DNA of 64,000 bases, taken from contig JBIQJM010000005.1 of the NCBI GenBank assembly GCA_044507525.1, positions 1 to 64,000 of the forward strand, written 5' to 3'. The stretch is from Zeimonas sp044507525. GTDB taxonomy: Bacteria > Pseudomonadota > Gammaproteobacteria > Burkholderiales > Burkholderiaceae_E. The notes below the pieces were generated by a model that did not search any database, was not told the DNA's origin, and saw only the letters and a program-made list of their open reading frames with translations. The stretch's first letter is position 1. The number at the start of each line of letters is the position of its first letter. Positions 17,549-29,660 of this stretch are shown here, piece after piece. The position numbers and the translations under genes are program-made.

Positions 17549-19009
17549 TCAGGTGGGCGGACGCGTGCGCGCAACCTCGGCTCCCGCCGGCACCTGGTCG
17601 GCCGGCACGATCCGCCACAGCGCACCGGTCGGATTCGCCGTCGGTCCCTTGTCGTCGGTGTAGAAGCACACGCAGTTCAACGCGAGGATGGTTCCGTCGG
17701 CGTCGACGTTGCCCGCGGTGAACTGCAGCGTCGTCTGCAGCAGCTCCTGCATCGACCACTTCGACGCCTGCGCGTCCCAGGCGACGCCGAACAGGCGCCC
17801 GGAACACCAGTCGCCGACCAGGTAGGCCTTCGTCATGCCCGCGTAGTTCGCCACTCCGAGCCCCTGCGCCGAGCAACCCCAGCCGCTCTTGAGCTTCTCG
17901 GCACCCGGATACGGTTCCTGGTGCGGATACTCGGCCACCGGCAGCACGCCGACGATCGGGCACTGGTCGTCCTTGCCGGTGAGGGGATGACAGTGCGATG
18001 CCTGGTTGAATTTCCACCCGTAGTTCTCGCCGCCCTTCGAGGACGCCGGTTGCCAGTCGATCTCCTCCCAGTGGTTCTGGCCGACGTCGGCGATGAAGAG
18101 GTCGCCCGAGTTCCGATCGAAGTGGAACGAGTACGGATTGCGCAGCCCGTAGGCCCAGGTCTCCGGCCGCGACTTGATCTGGTTCGCCGCGAATCCCTCC
18201 TCCGTGATGCCGAACAACGACATCAGCTGCGGCACGTCTGCACGGGCGAGCGGGTTGTCCTTCGGGATCGCGTACGGCTTCTCGTCGGGCGTGTCGACGT
18301 CGATCCGCAGGATCTTGGCCCACAGCACGGTGAGGTCCTGCCCCGCGTTCAGCGGATCGCCTTCCCAGCCGCCGTCGCCCTTGCCGATGTAGAGCATGCC
18401 GTCCGGACCGAAGGCGATCATGCCGCCGTAGTGGTTGTAGTACGGCTGCGGAATGTTCATCAGCACCTTGGCCGACTTGAGCAGTTGCTCCTTCGTGATG
18501 CGGTCGGGGCTCGACGGGTCGACGGTGAAGCGCACGACCATCGAAGCACCGTTGAACGGCAGCGACGCGTAATGCACGAAGACGTGGCCGTTCTCCTTGA
18601 ACTTCGGATGGAGCGCGATCGACCAGAGTCCCTGCTCGACGAATCCCGTCTGGACGTCCGAACCGAGCGGATTGAAGTTCGTGAGGTCGAGGAAAGGTTC
18701 GGGATTGACCTTGCCGTCCTTCACGAGCCGCACGCGGCCGACGCGCTCGACGACGAAGATCCGGCCGGAACCGTCGTTGGCCGCGGTCACTCCGACCGGA
18801 TCGTTGAATCCGTCGGCGACCTTGACGAGCGCGAGCTTCGGCGCACCCGGGATCGTGCCTCCGGGACGAGCGACCTGGTCGGGCGAGGTGGGGATCTGCT
18901 GCGCCGAGACCGGAACGGCACACGTGGCTGCCGCCAGTGCACCGAGGCAGAACGCGCGAGCGTGCGACGACTTCTGCCCGAGGAACCCGAGGACGGAGAA
19001 CTTGATCAT
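17549..19009 (-). CDS. PQQ-dependent soluble aldose sugar dehydrogenase-like protein
   Basis: 486 residues with a signal peptide ending near VSAQ. The body is a glucose/sorbosone-dehydrogenase six-bladed propeller: DPVGVTAANDGSGRIFVVERVG, YNHYGGMIAFGPDGMLYIGKGDGG, ETWAYGLRNPYSFHFD and GENYGWKFNQ. It would oxidise an aldose or alcohol in the periplasm with PQQ and pass electrons to the cytochrome encoded just downstream. No PQQ-synthesis genes are in the window, so cofactor supply is not shown. First gene of a three-gene cassette. Confidence 0.87.
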   Translation of the reverse strand: MIKFSVLGFLGQKSSHARAFCLGALAAATCAVPVSAQQIPTSPDQVARPGGTIPGAPKLALVKVADGFNDPVGVTAANDGSGRIFVVERVGRVRLVKDGKVNPEPFLDLTNFNPLGSDVQTGFVEQGLWSIALHPKFKENGHVFVHYASLPFNGASMVVRFTVDPSSPDRITKEQLLKSAKVLMNIPQPYYNHYGGMIAFGPDGMLYIGKGDGGWEGDPLNAGQDLTVLWAKILRIDVDTPDEKPYAIPKDNPLARADVPQLMSLFGITEEGFAANQIKSRPETWAYGLRNPYSFHFDRNSGDLFIADVGQNHWEEIDWQPASSKGGENYGWKFNQASHCHPLTGKDDQCPIVGVLPVAEYPHQEPYPGAEKLKSGWGCSAQGLGVANYAGMTKAYLVGDWCSGRLFGVAWDAQASKWSMQELLQTTLQFTAGNVDADGTILALNCVCFYTDDKGPTANPTGALWRIVPADQVPAGAEVARTRPPT

Positions 19010-19118
19010 CGGTCGCCTCCGTTCGACGACAGGCCGCGACCAATCTATGCCGATCGCAAACGACGGTCAATGGAACGCGCCGCCGGTAGACTCGCCATAA
19101 CCCAAGAGGAGTAGAACG

Positions 19119-19649
19119 ATGACGATCTATCGGCTCGCCGATCGCGTTCCCGAGATCCACCCCGATGCCTGGGTGGCCGACTCGGCCGACCTGATCGGCT
19201 CGATCGTGCTCGAACGCGACGCCAGCGTCTGGTTCCACGTGACGATGCGCGGCGACAACGAGCCGATCCGCATCGGCGTCGGCAGCAACGTGCAGGAGAG
19301 CTGCGTGCTGCACACCGATCCCGGGTATCCGCTCGAGATCGGCCGCGCCGTCACGATCGGGCACCAGGCGATGCTGCACGGCTGCACGATCGGCGACGGC
19401 TCGCTCGTCGGCATCCAGGCGATCGTGCTCAACGGCGCGCGCATCGGCGCCGAGTGCCTGATCGGCGCCGGCGCGCTCATCGCCGAAGGCAAGGAGATCC
19501 CGCCGCGCAGCGTCGTGCTCGGCTCGCCGGGGCGCGTCGTGCGCACGCTCGACGACGAGCAGGCGGCGGCGCTGCGCGATGCGGCCGCCCGCTACGTCGC
19601 GCGCGCGAAGCTGTTTCGCGCATCGCTGCAGCGCATCGAGCGCGCCTGA
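19119..19649 (+). CDS. Gamma-class carbonic anhydrase family protein
   Basis: 176 residues forming a left-handed beta-helix of hexapeptide repeats. Three conserved His residues (LHTD, IGHQ, LHGC) would bind zinc at the trimer interface, as in YrdA/Cam-type proteins. Catalytic activity in this subgroup is variable. The ATG follows GAGGAG at ideal spacing. It diverges from the sugar dehydrogenase gene. Confidence 0.9.
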   Translation: MTIYRLADRVPEIHPDAWVADSADLIGSIVLERDASVWFHVTMRGDNEPIRIGVGSNVQESCVLHTDPGYPLEIGRAVTIGHQAMLHGCTIGDGSLVGIQAIVLNGARIGAECLIGAGALIAEGKEIPPRSVVLGSPGRVVRTLDDEQAAALRDAAARYVARAKLFRASLQRIERA

Positions 19650-19779
19650 CGCTCGTTCGGAGGAGGTGCAAGCCCCGAAGGGACGTCGCTACGCGAGGAC
19701 GGGTTGCGCAGCCGACCGCCGCCTCGGCCCTTGGGCTTCGAACTGCCGGTATCGGCTGCCCCATCGCTGCCCGTGATGG

Positions 19780-20127
19780 TCAGCGCCGCGTACCGGTCTC
19801 GCCGCCCTCCATCGCGACCGCCCGCACGCGATCGTCGGCCGCCGGCCGGTTCGCCGGCGCCTCGTTGATCTGCACGAACAGCTCGCCCGGCTTGACCATG
19901 CCGAGGTCGTATCGCGCCCGTTCCTCGAGCGCCTGCTTGCCCGCGCGCAGGTCGGCCACCTCGGCCTCGAGCGCGTCGTTGCGCGACGCGATGCGCGCGT
20001 TCAGCGCCTGCTGCGCCTGGAGCTGCCGGTCGAGCTCCCAGACGCGCAGCCAGCCGCCCTTGCCGAGCCAGAGCGGGTACTGGATCAGCGCGAGCAGGCA
20101 GGCGAGAACGATGCCGAGCGTGCGCAC
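19780..20127 (-). CDS. ftsB: Cell division protein FtsB
   Basis: 115 residues: one N-terminal membrane helix, the short WLGKGGWLRVWELDRQL segment and a coiled coil (about residues 30-75), then the RARYDLGMVKPGE motif. FtsB joins FtsL and FtsQ in the divisome. It sits downstream of eno, the usual position. The start is GTG at 20127. Its C-terminal 30 residues are low-complexity. Confidence 0.88.
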   Translation of the reverse strand: MRTLGIVLACLLALIQYPLWLGKGGWLRVWELDRQLQAQQALNARIASRNDALEAEVADLRAGKQALEERARYDLGMVKPGELFVQINEAPANRPAADDRVRAVAMEGGETGTRR

Positions 20128-20199
20128 CGGGGGCGATACCTCGCGAAACGCCGCCGGCGCGGGCAGGCACGCGCCGACGAGACGCGCGACCGCCGCGCG

Positions 20200-21479
<1,280 letters not shown>

Positions 21480-21483
<4 letters not shown>

Positions 21484-21779
21484 TTCGGCTCGACCCCCTG
21501 TACCACGACCATGTTGAAGTGCTCGGTGGCCCCGGCACGTTTGCTCCGCGCCTCGACGTAGCGCGCGGAGTCGTAGAACGCGCGCGCCGACTGCAGGTCG
21601 GGGAACTCGGCGAGCACGATGCGCGCCGGTTGCCAGTTCCCTTCGAGCACCTCGTGGGCGCCGCCACGAACGAGAAAGCGGCCGCCGGCCGCTTCGATCG
21701 CTGCGGGCGAAAGCGCCATGTACTCCTTGTACCGCTCGGGGTCGCTCACCTTCACGTCCGCGATCACGTAGGCGGGCAT
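21480..21779 (-). CDS. DUF1330 family protein
   Basis: A 99-residue dimeric alpha+beta-barrel-type protein starting MPAYVIADVKVSDPERYKEY, with GGRFLVRGG and the conserved VLAEFPDLQSARAFYDS. The function of DUF1330 proteins is not established. It is inserted between kdsA and eno and overlaps eno by ATGA, so it is co-translated with the block. Confidence 0.85.
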
Positions 21780-21804
21780 CGAAACTCCTCCTGGTGGGAT
21801 GCGC

Positions 21805-22682
21805 TCAGCCGGCGGGCTGGAGCGTCTGTTCTGGAAAACCGGTGCGCTTCACCAATGCGTCGAGCGCCTGCAGCGTGGCGAGCAGTTCCGCCATCCGTTG
21901 CAGCGGCCAGGCGTTCGGACCGTCGGACAGCGCCCGCGCGGGATCGGGGTGCGTCTCCATGAACAGGCCGGAGACGCCGGCGGCGATCGCCGCTCGCGCG
22001 AGCACGGGGACGAACTCGCGCTGTCCGCCCGAGGAGCTGCCCTGCCCCCCGGGCAGCTGCACCGAGTGCGTGGCGTCGAAGACGACCGGGCAGCCCGTCT
22101 CGCGCAGGATCGCGAGCGAGCGCATGTCGGAGACGAGGTTGTTGTAGCCGAACGAGGCGCCGCGCTCGCAGACGAGGATGTTCTCGCCGTCGCCGCCCGC
22201 CTCGATCGCCGCGGCACGCGCCTTGTCGACGACGTTCTTCATGTCGTGCGGCGCGAGGAACTGCCCCTTCTTGATGTTCACCGGCCGCCCGGCCGAGGCG
22301 ACCGCGCGGATGAAGTCGGTCTGGCGAACGAGGAACGCCGGCGTCTGCAGCACGTCGACGACCGCCGCCACCGGGGCGATCTGGTCGATCTCGTGCACGT
22401 CGGTGAGCACCGGGACGCCGATGCTGCGGCGCACGTCGTCGAGGATCTTCAGCCCCTCGTCCATCCCCGGACCGCGGAACGAAGCGCCGGAGCTGCGGTT
22501 CGCCTTGTCGAAGGACGACTTGTAGATGAACGGCACGCCGAGCGCCGAGGTGATCTCCTTCAGCCGCCCGGCGGTGTCGAGCGCGAGCTGTCGCGATTCG
22601 ATCGCGCACGGTCCGGCGATCAGGAACAGCGGCCGATCGAGGCCCGCTTCGAATCCGCACAGGCGCATCGCTCGGGTTCCGC

Positions 22683-22686
<4 letters not shown>
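21805..22686 (-). CDS. kdsA: 3-Deoxy-8-phosphooctulonate synthase
   Basis: 293 residues. It makes KDO-8-phosphate from arabinose-5-phosphate and PEP for lipopolysaccharide, so the organism has a Gram-negative outer membrane. ANRSSGASFRGPGMDEGL and NIKKGQFLAPHDM are present. The Cys in LIAGPCAIES is the residue that marks the metal-dependent class, where E. coli has Asn. The start at 22686 overlaps the pyrG stop (ATGA). An internal ATG at 22668 is possible. Confidence 0.95.
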
Positions 22687-24374
<1,688 letters not shown>

Positions 24375-24395
24375 GAGGCTCGGCCGGAAAGCGCG

Positions 24396-24401
24396 ATTAT
24401 A
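24396..24401 (-). promoter_or_regulatory. Candidate -10 element for pyrG
   Basis: Read on the minus strand, the sequence is TATAAT preceded by TTG, about 22 nt upstream of the pyrG ATG. The matching -35 region is poor, so this is a weak prediction. Confidence 0.4.
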
Positions 24402-24440
24402 CAAGCGAAGGAGCCGCGGACCGAGGCCGCGTCCCGCTCT

Positions 24441-25484
24441 TCAGGCGCGTCGGCGGCAGTGGGCTTCCTGGCGCAGCAGCATCTCCTCCTCCTGCGTCGT
24501 TTCCGGCTGCAGCGTCAGGTGGCGGATGCCGTGACGCTCGTCCATCGTGGCGCGGATCTGCGCCAGGATCGCCGGCCAGTCGGCCATCTCGCCGATCGCC
24601 ACGTGTGCCGACAGGGCCGGGCTGCCGTCGCCGAGCGACCACAGGTGCAGGTCGCGCACCCAGCTCACGCCGGGCGTCTCGCGCAGCGAGGCTTCGACCC
24701 CGCCGACGTCGACGCCCTCGGGGACGGCGTTCATCAGGACCCGGCCGCTGTCGCGCAGCAGGCGCACGGTCGCCACCAGCAGCAGCACGCAGATCGCCAG
24801 CGTGAGGATCGGGTCGATCGTCGTCCACCCGGTGTACCAGACGGTGCCGAGCGCGACGATCGCGATCAGCGAACCGGCGAAATCGCCGATCACGTGCAGC
24901 AGCGCCGCGCGCGTGTTCAGTTCGTGCCGCTCGCCGTGCAGCAGCCGCCATACGCCGGCGTTCACCAGCAGTCCGGCGACGGCGACCGGCAGCGCCAGGC
25001 GCACGTCGATCGGCGGGGTGTCGCTCAGCCGGCCGATCGCCTCGAAGACGAGGAAGGCGAGGACGCCGACGTAGAAGATGCCGTTCAGCAGCGCGGCGAG
25101 CGTCTCCACGCGTCCGTAGCCGAAACTCATCTGCGGCCCGGCTTCGCGGCGCGCGAAGCGCTTCGCGCCCCAGGCGATGCCGAGCGCGGCCGCGTCGGTG
25201 AGCATGTGCACGCCGTCGGAGACCAGCGCGAGCGAGCCGCTGACGATCCCGACACCCACCTCGATCAGGGCGAAGACGAGCACGATCGCCAGCGACCATC
25301 CGAGCGCGCGCGACGAACCGGTACCGCCCCCGTGCGCGTGCCCGTGCGCGTGCCCGCCGATGTGCGCGTGCGAATGCGCGTGGTGGGGACGGGAATGGGA
25401 ATGCGAATGCGAAGACAAGGCGGAACCCGATTGCGGCCGCGCGCGCGGCGTGCCCGCGGCGTGCCCGGCTGTGCGATGCGTCAT
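24441..25484 (-). CDS. Cation diffusion facilitator metal exporter
   Basis: 347 residues. A His-rich N-terminal stretch (about residues 25-55, with repeated HSH and HAH) is followed by six membrane segments and a cytoplasmic domain. The transport-site motifs SDGVHMLTDA and LLHVIGDFAGSL each give the Asp/His pair of zinc-type CDF proteins, as in CzcD and ZitB. It probably exports Zn2+, Co2+ or Cd2+. The ATG at 25484 precedes the His-rich segment. It diverges from the CoA-transferase genes. Confidence 0.9.
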   Translation of the reverse strand: MTHRTAGHAAGTPRARPQSGSALSSHSHSHSRPHHAHSHAHIGGHAHGHAHGGGTGSSRALGWSLAIVLVFALIEVGVGIVSGSLALVSDGVHMLTDAAALGIAWGAKRFARREAGPQMSFGYGRVETLAALLNGIFYVGVLAFLVFEAIGRLSDTPPIDVRLALPVAVAGLLVNAGVWRLLHGERHELNTRAALLHVIGDFAGSLIAIVALGTVWYTGWTTIDPILTLAICVLLLVATVRLLRDSGRVLMNAVPEGVDVGGVEASLRETPGVSWVRDLHLWSLGDGSPALSAHVAIGEMADWPAILAQIRATMDERHGIRHLTLQPETTQEEEMLLRQEAHCRRRA

Positions 25485-25524
25485 CGTGCGAAGGGGCGAA
25501 GCCTCTCCGATTGTAGCGGCCGCA

Positions 25525-25530
25525 TATAAT
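25525..25530 (+). promoter_or_regulatory. Candidate -10 element for the scoA-scoB operon
   Basis: A perfect TATAAT lies about 37 nt before the ATG of the first CoA-transferase gene. No good -35 element is visible at 16-18 nt. Confidence 0.4.
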
Positions 25531-25566
25531 CCGTGCCGACCCGGGCGTCTCCACACGAGGAAATCG

Positions 25567-26265
25567 ATGAGCAAGGTCTACCCGAACGCGGCGCAGGCGC
25601 TCAAGGGCGTCGTCGCCGACGGACAGATGATCGCGGTCGGCGGCTTCGGGCTGTGCGGCATTCCGGAGGCGCTGATCGCGGCGCTGCGCGATTCGGGCGT
25701 GCGCGACCTCACCTGCGTCTCGAACAACGCGGGCGTCGACGGATTCGGACTCGGGCAGCTGCTCACGACGCGCCAGGTCCGCAAGATGATCGCGTCGTAC
25801 GTCGGAGAGAACAAGGAGTTCGAGCGACAGTACCTGGCGGGCGAACTCGAGCTCGAGTTCACCCCCCAGGGGACGCTCGCCGAGAAGCTGCGCGCGGGCG
25901 GCGCGGGCATCCCCGCGTTCTTCACGCGCACGGGCGTCGGCACGATCGTCGCCGAAGGCAAGGAAACGCGCGAGTTCGACGGGCACACGTACGTGATGGA
26001 ACGTTCGCTCGTTCCCGACGTGTCGCTGGTGAAAGCCTGGATGGCCGACCGCGCGGGCAACCTCGTGTTCCGCCGCACGGCGCGCAACTTCAACCCGAAC
26101 GTCGCGATGGCCGGGCGCGTCACCATCGCCGAGGCCGAGGTCATCGTCCCCACCGGCGAGATCGATCCCGATCACGTGCACCTGCCCGGCATCTACGTGC
26201 ATCGCATCGTCCACAACCCGACGCCCGAGAAGCGCATCGAGCAGCGCACCACGCGCGCGCGCTGA
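25567..26265 (+). CDS. scoA: 3-Oxoacid CoA-transferase subunit A
   Basis: A 232-residue family I CoA-transferase alpha subunit. GGFGLCGIPEALI near the start and the long conserved VSNNAGVDGFGLG segment match SCOT/AtoD subunits. With subunit B it moves CoA from succinyl-CoA to a 3-oxoacid such as acetoacetate. GAGG precedes the ATG. Subunit B follows after 28 nt. Confidence 0.93.
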   Translation: MSKVYPNAAQALKGVVADGQMIAVGGFGLCGIPEALIAALRDSGVRDLTCVSNNAGVDGFGLGQLLTTRQVRKMIASYVGENKEFERQYLAGELELEFTPQGTLAEKLRAGGAGIPAFFTRTGVGTIVAEGKETREFDGHTYVMERSLVPDVSLVKAWMADRAGNLVFRRTARNFNPNVAMAGRVTIAEAEVIVPTGEIDPDHVHLPGIYVHRIVHNPTPEKRIEQRTTRAR

Positions 26266-26293
26266 ACGCTCTTCGGCAAACGGAGAAACGCAC

Positions 26294-26947
26294 ATGGCCT
26301 GGAACCGCGACCAGATGGCGGCACGCGCCGCGCAGGAACTGCGCGACGGGTTCTACGTGAACCTCGGGATCGGACTGCCGACGCTCGTCGCCAATCACGT
26401 CCCCGAGAGCATGGAAGTGTGGCTGCAGTCGGAGAACGGCTTGCTCGGCATCGGCCCCTTTCCCACCGAGGACGAGGTCGACGCCGACATGATCAACGCG
26501 GGCAAGCAGACGGTCACGACGCTGCCCGGTTCGTCGATCTTCTCGTCGGCCGATTCCTTCGCGATGATCCGCGGCGGGAAGATCGACCTCGCGATCCTCG
26601 GCGCGATGCAGGTGAGCGAGCGCGGCGACCTCGCCAACTGGATGATCCCCGGCAAGATGGTCAAGGGGATGGGCGGCGCCATGGACCTCGTCGCCGGGGT
26701 CGGACGCGTCATCGTGCTGATGGAGCACACGGCGAAGAAGAAGGACGGCAGCGAGGAGCACAAGATCCTGCCGGAATGCACGCTGCCGCTCACCGGAGTG
26801 GGCGTGGTCGACCTGATCATCACCGACCTCGGCGTGTTGCAGGTCGGCGACGACGGGCTGAAGCTCGTCGAGCTCGCGCCGGGCGTGACCGTCGACGAAC
26901 TCGCCGCGAAGACGGGCTGCCCGGTGGACGTGTCCGCGATCGCCTGA
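26294..26947 (+). CDS. scoB: 3-Oxoacid CoA-transferase subunit B
   Basis: 217 residues with the catalytic Glu in LQSENGLLGIGP and GIGLPTLVANHVP near the start. Partner of the preceding subunit. Its stop lies in the left arm of an inverted repeat shared with the convergent thioesterase gene. Confidence 0.93.
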   Translation: MAWNRDQMAARAAQELRDGFYVNLGIGLPTLVANHVPESMEVWLQSENGLLGIGPFPTEDEVDADMINAGKQTVTTLPGSSIFSSADSFAMIRGGKIDLAILGAMQVSERGDLANWMIPGKMVKGMGGAMDLVAGVGRVIVLMEHTAKKKDGSEEHKILPECTLPLTGVGVVDLIITDLGVLQVGDDGLKLVELAPGVTVDELAAKTGCPVDVSAIA

Positions 26948-26970
26948 GCGCGCTCGAGCGGGGCGCTCAG
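26944..26970. terminator. Candidate bidirectional terminator spanning two convergent stops
   Basis: CTGAGCGC and GCGCTCAG form a perfect 8-bp inverted repeat with an 11-nt loop. The left arm contains the scoB stop and the right arm contains the stop of the thioesterase gene. There is no T-tract. Confidence 0.4.
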
Positions 26971-27419
26971 CGCACGAACGGACGCGTCATCGCGGCGCGC
27001 GCCTCGTCGGACAGCGGCGCGGACTTCCTCGTCGTGTAGTCGACCCAGACCACCTTGGCCGCCCCGCTCGCGTGGACGACGTCGCGCTCGTCGCTGCGCA
27101 GCATGTCGATGTACGTCTGGACGCTCGATCGCCCGATCGCACCGACGTACTGCCGGCAGATCACGCTGCCGGGATAGTGCAGCTCGCGCAGGAACGTGCA
27201 GCTCGCGTTGACGATCAGCGGCCCCTGCCCGCGCCGCTGCAAGGTGAATCCGAGCGAGTCGAACCAGCTGATCCGCACCTGCTCCATGTAGCGGAAATAG
27301 ACGGTGTTGTTGACATGGCCGAGCGCGTCCATGTCGCCCCATCGGATCGGAATCTCGACTTCGTATACGAAGATGCGCTCGCCCACCGGCTGCCCCTCGC
27401 TCGCGACGGCGCCCGTCAC
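26967..27419 (-). CDS. Acyl-CoA thioesterase, hot-dog fold (4HBT type)
   Basis: 150 residues with the hot-dog signature IRWGDMDALGHVNNTVYFRYME, where the Asp and downstream residues hydrolyse acyl-CoA thioesters. The GTG start at 27419 overlaps the P450 stop (GTGA). The frame is open upstream but there it is antisense-like Arg-rich sequence. Third gene of the SDR-P450-thioesterase operon. Confidence 0.85.
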   Translation of the reverse strand: MTGAVASEGQPVGERIFVYEVEIPIRWGDMDALGHVNNTVYFRYMEQVRISWFDSLGFTLQRRGQGPLIVNASCTFLRELHYPGSVICRQYVGAIGRSSVQTYIDMLRSDERDVVHASGAAKVVWVDYTTRKSAPLSDEARAAMTRPFVR

Positions 27420-28687
27420 GCCGCGTACACCCGCGCCGGCAGATGGCGGAATCCGCGGAAACGGATGCGCCGGTCGCGCAGGGGCTCGCCGTCGCGCTCG
27501 ATGTGCGCGAAGCGCGCGAGCAGGCGCGCGATGGCGATCCGCCCTTCGAGCCGGGCGACGCTCATGCCCGCGCACGCGTGATCGCCGTGGCCGAAGGCGA
27601 AGTGCCGGTTCGGCCTGCGCGCCACGTCGAAGCGGTCGGGATCGGGGAACTGCGCGGGATCGCGGTTGGCCGCACCGATGCCCAGCGTGACGAAGCTGCC
27701 CGCGGCGAGCCGGCGGTCGGACAGCTCGACGTCGTCGCGCAGGCGGCGATTGTTCAGCTGCAACGGGCTCTCGTAGCGCAGCATCTCCTCGATCGCGCCG
27801 TTCACCAGCGACGGATCCTCGCGCAGCCGCTGCATCTGCCCGGGAAGGCGCAGCAGCGTATCGAGTCCGTTGCCGATCAGGTTCGTCGTCGTCTCGTGCC
27901 CGGCGTTGAGCAGGAAGATGCAGTTGTGCACGAGTTCACGGTGCGTGAGGCGCTCGCCGTCGCCTTCGCCGGCGATCAGCCGGGTGAGCACGTCCTCGTT
28001 CACGTCCAGCGGGTTCGCGCGCCGCTCTTCGATCAGCGCGTCGAGGAACGACGAGAACTCGCGCACCGAGCGGTTGCCGTCCTCGAGCATCCGGGCCGTG
28101 GGCGCCGGTTCGAGCGCGCCCAGGATGGCGAGCGACCAGCCGCGCAGCGGCCCGCGCGCTTCGCGCGGCACCGCGAGCAGGTTGCCGATCACCTCGATCG
28201 GGATCGCCGCCGCGAAGTCGTCGATGAGGTCGACCCGCTCCCTGCGCTGCATCGCATCGAGCAGCCCGTCGACGAGTTGCACGACGCCGGCCTGCATGCG
28301 CGAGACCGCGCGCTGGCTCAGCGCGCCGAGCATCAGGCGGCGCACGCGCGTGTGCAGCGGCGGGTCGCTGAAGACGAGGCTCGTCGTGTGGTGCTCGTAC
28401 AGCGGGGAGTCGCCGAACTTCGGCGCGAACTCGACCTTCTTGTCCGAGCTGGCGGCGCCGCTGCGGTAGACGATCGAGACGTCCTCGTAGCGACTGAGGA
28501 AGACGCTGCCGTCGCCCATCGTGCGCACCGGGTCGTAGGTGCGCAGCGCCGCGTAGTACGGATAGGGATCGTCGCAGAAGGAGACGGGCGGCGTGCGCAG
28601 CTCGAAGCTGCGCGCGATGCGCGCGGCCTCGTCGGGATCGAAGGCATCGGCCGCGCGCCGGCCGGCCGACGCAGGCGCGACGCTCAT
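27416..28687 (-). CDS. Cytochrome P450
   Basis: 423 residues, the size of a soluble bacterial P450. The I-helix is NAGHETTTN, the K-helix ExxR is EEMLR, and the haem loop is FAFGHGDHACAG with the Cys ligand. It would hydroxylate a small lipophilic substrate with electrons from a ferredoxin system. No partner gene is adjacent. Start and stop overlap those of the neighbours by 4 nt each, so the three proteins are probably made together. Confidence 0.93.
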   Translation of the reverse strand: MSVAPASAGRRAADAFDPDEAARIARSFELRTPPVSFCDDPYPYYAALRTYDPVRTMGDGSVFLSRYEDVSIVYRSGAASSDKKVEFAPKFGDSPLYEHHTTSLVFSDPPLHTRVRRLMLGALSQRAVSRMQAGVVQLVDGLLDAMQRRERVDLIDDFAAAIPIEVIGNLLAVPREARGPLRGWSLAILGALEPAPTARMLEDGNRSVREFSSFLDALIEERRANPLDVNEDVLTRLIAGEGDGERLTHRELVHNCIFLLNAGHETTTNLIGNGLDTLLRLPGQMQRLREDPSLVNGAIEEMLRYESPLQLNNRRLRDDVELSDRRLAAGSFVTLGIGAANRDPAQFPDPDRFDVARRPNRHFAFGHGDHACAGMSVARLEGRIAIARLLARFAHIERDGEPLRDRRIRFRGFRHLPARVYAA

Positions 28688-29457
28688 ACGCCGAATCCGT
28701 CGTCGGCGGCGATCACCGCCCCGTTGACGAAGCCGGAGCGGTCGGAGGCGAGCAGCACGAGCAGGCCGTCGAGGTCTTCGGGCCGGCCGACCCGGCGCCG
28801 CGGCAGCATCCGGATGAGCTTCTGCCCGGCTTCGGTCTTCCAGTGCTCCGCGTTGATCTCGGTCTCGATGTAGCCGGGGCAGATCGCGTTGACGTTGATG
28901 CCGTAGCGCCCCCACTCGAGCGCCATCGCCTTCGTCATCTGGACGACCGCCGCCTTGCTCATGCAGTAGACGCCGATCTGCGCGAGCACGCGCAGCGCCG
29001 CCATCGACGCGACGTTGACGATGCGCGCACCGCGCTGCGGGTCCTGCCTGGCGCGCGCGATCATCCGGCGCGCGACCTGCTGCGCGACGAAGAAGGCACC
29101 GCGCGTATTGGTGTCGAAAATGAAGTCGTAGTCTTCCGGCGTGACGTCGACCAGCCGCTGCGTCGTGCTCACGCCCGAGTTGTTCACCAGGATGTCGATC
29201 GGCCCGGCCTGCGCCTCGGCCTGCTCGACGGCATCGCCGATCCCCTGCACGTCGGTGACGTCGAGCGCGACCACGTGCGCGCTCCCGCCGGCCGACTCGA
29301 TCTCCGCGCGCAGCTCCTTCAGGCGCTCGACGCGCCGCGACGCGAGCACGACCTGCGCACCGTTGTCGGCGAGCACGCGCGCGAAGCGCGCGCCCAGCCC
29401 GCTCGAGGCGCCGGTCACGAGCGCGGTCTTTCCGTCGAGATCGAATCGGGTAGGCAC
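28684..29457 (-). CDS. Short-chain dehydrogenase/reductase
   Basis: 257 residues. Classical SDR with TGASSGLG for NAD(P) binding, NNSGVS, the catalytic Tyr-Lys in YCMSKAA, and CPGYIETEI. It oxidises or reduces a hydroxyl or ketone. The GTG at 29457 is preceded by GAGGAG. First gene of the operon with the P450 and thioesterase. Confidence 0.9.
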   Translation of the reverse strand: MPTRFDLDGKTALVTGASSGLGARFARVLADNGAQVVLASRRVERLKELRAEIESAGGSAHVVALDVTDVQGIGDAVEQAEAQAGPIDILVNNSGVSTTQRLVDVTPEDYDFIFDTNTRGAFFVAQQVARRMIARARQDPQRGARIVNVASMAALRVLAQIGVYCMSKAAVVQMTKAMALEWGRYGINVNAICPGYIETEINAEHWKTEAGQKLIRMLPRRRVGRPEDLDGLLVLLASDRSGFVNGAVIAADDGFGV

Positions 29458-29575
29458 GAACGCTTCTCCTCGGTTCCGGCGCGGGCGCGGGGCCGGCCGC
29501 TGCGACGGCGCGGGACGGCGCCTGCGCGTGCGAGGAATGGTAGCCGATCGGGTCGGCGCCTCGGGAGTGCTCCGT

Positions 29576-29605
29576 TTGCGTGCGCCCGACGCTTTCCGGG
29601 ACAAT
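29576..29605 (+). promoter_or_regulatory. Candidate sigma70-type promoter for the ETF-QO gene
   Basis: TTGCGT and GACAAT are separated by 18 nt, ending about 55 nt before the ATG of the oxidoreductase gene, in the 203-bp gap between it and the divergent SDR gene. Nothing else was recognised in that gap. Confidence 0.35.
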
Positions 29606-29660
29606 CCGCTGCGAAACCCGGCGGGACAGATCGTCGGACGCACACGGAGAGCACATCAAG

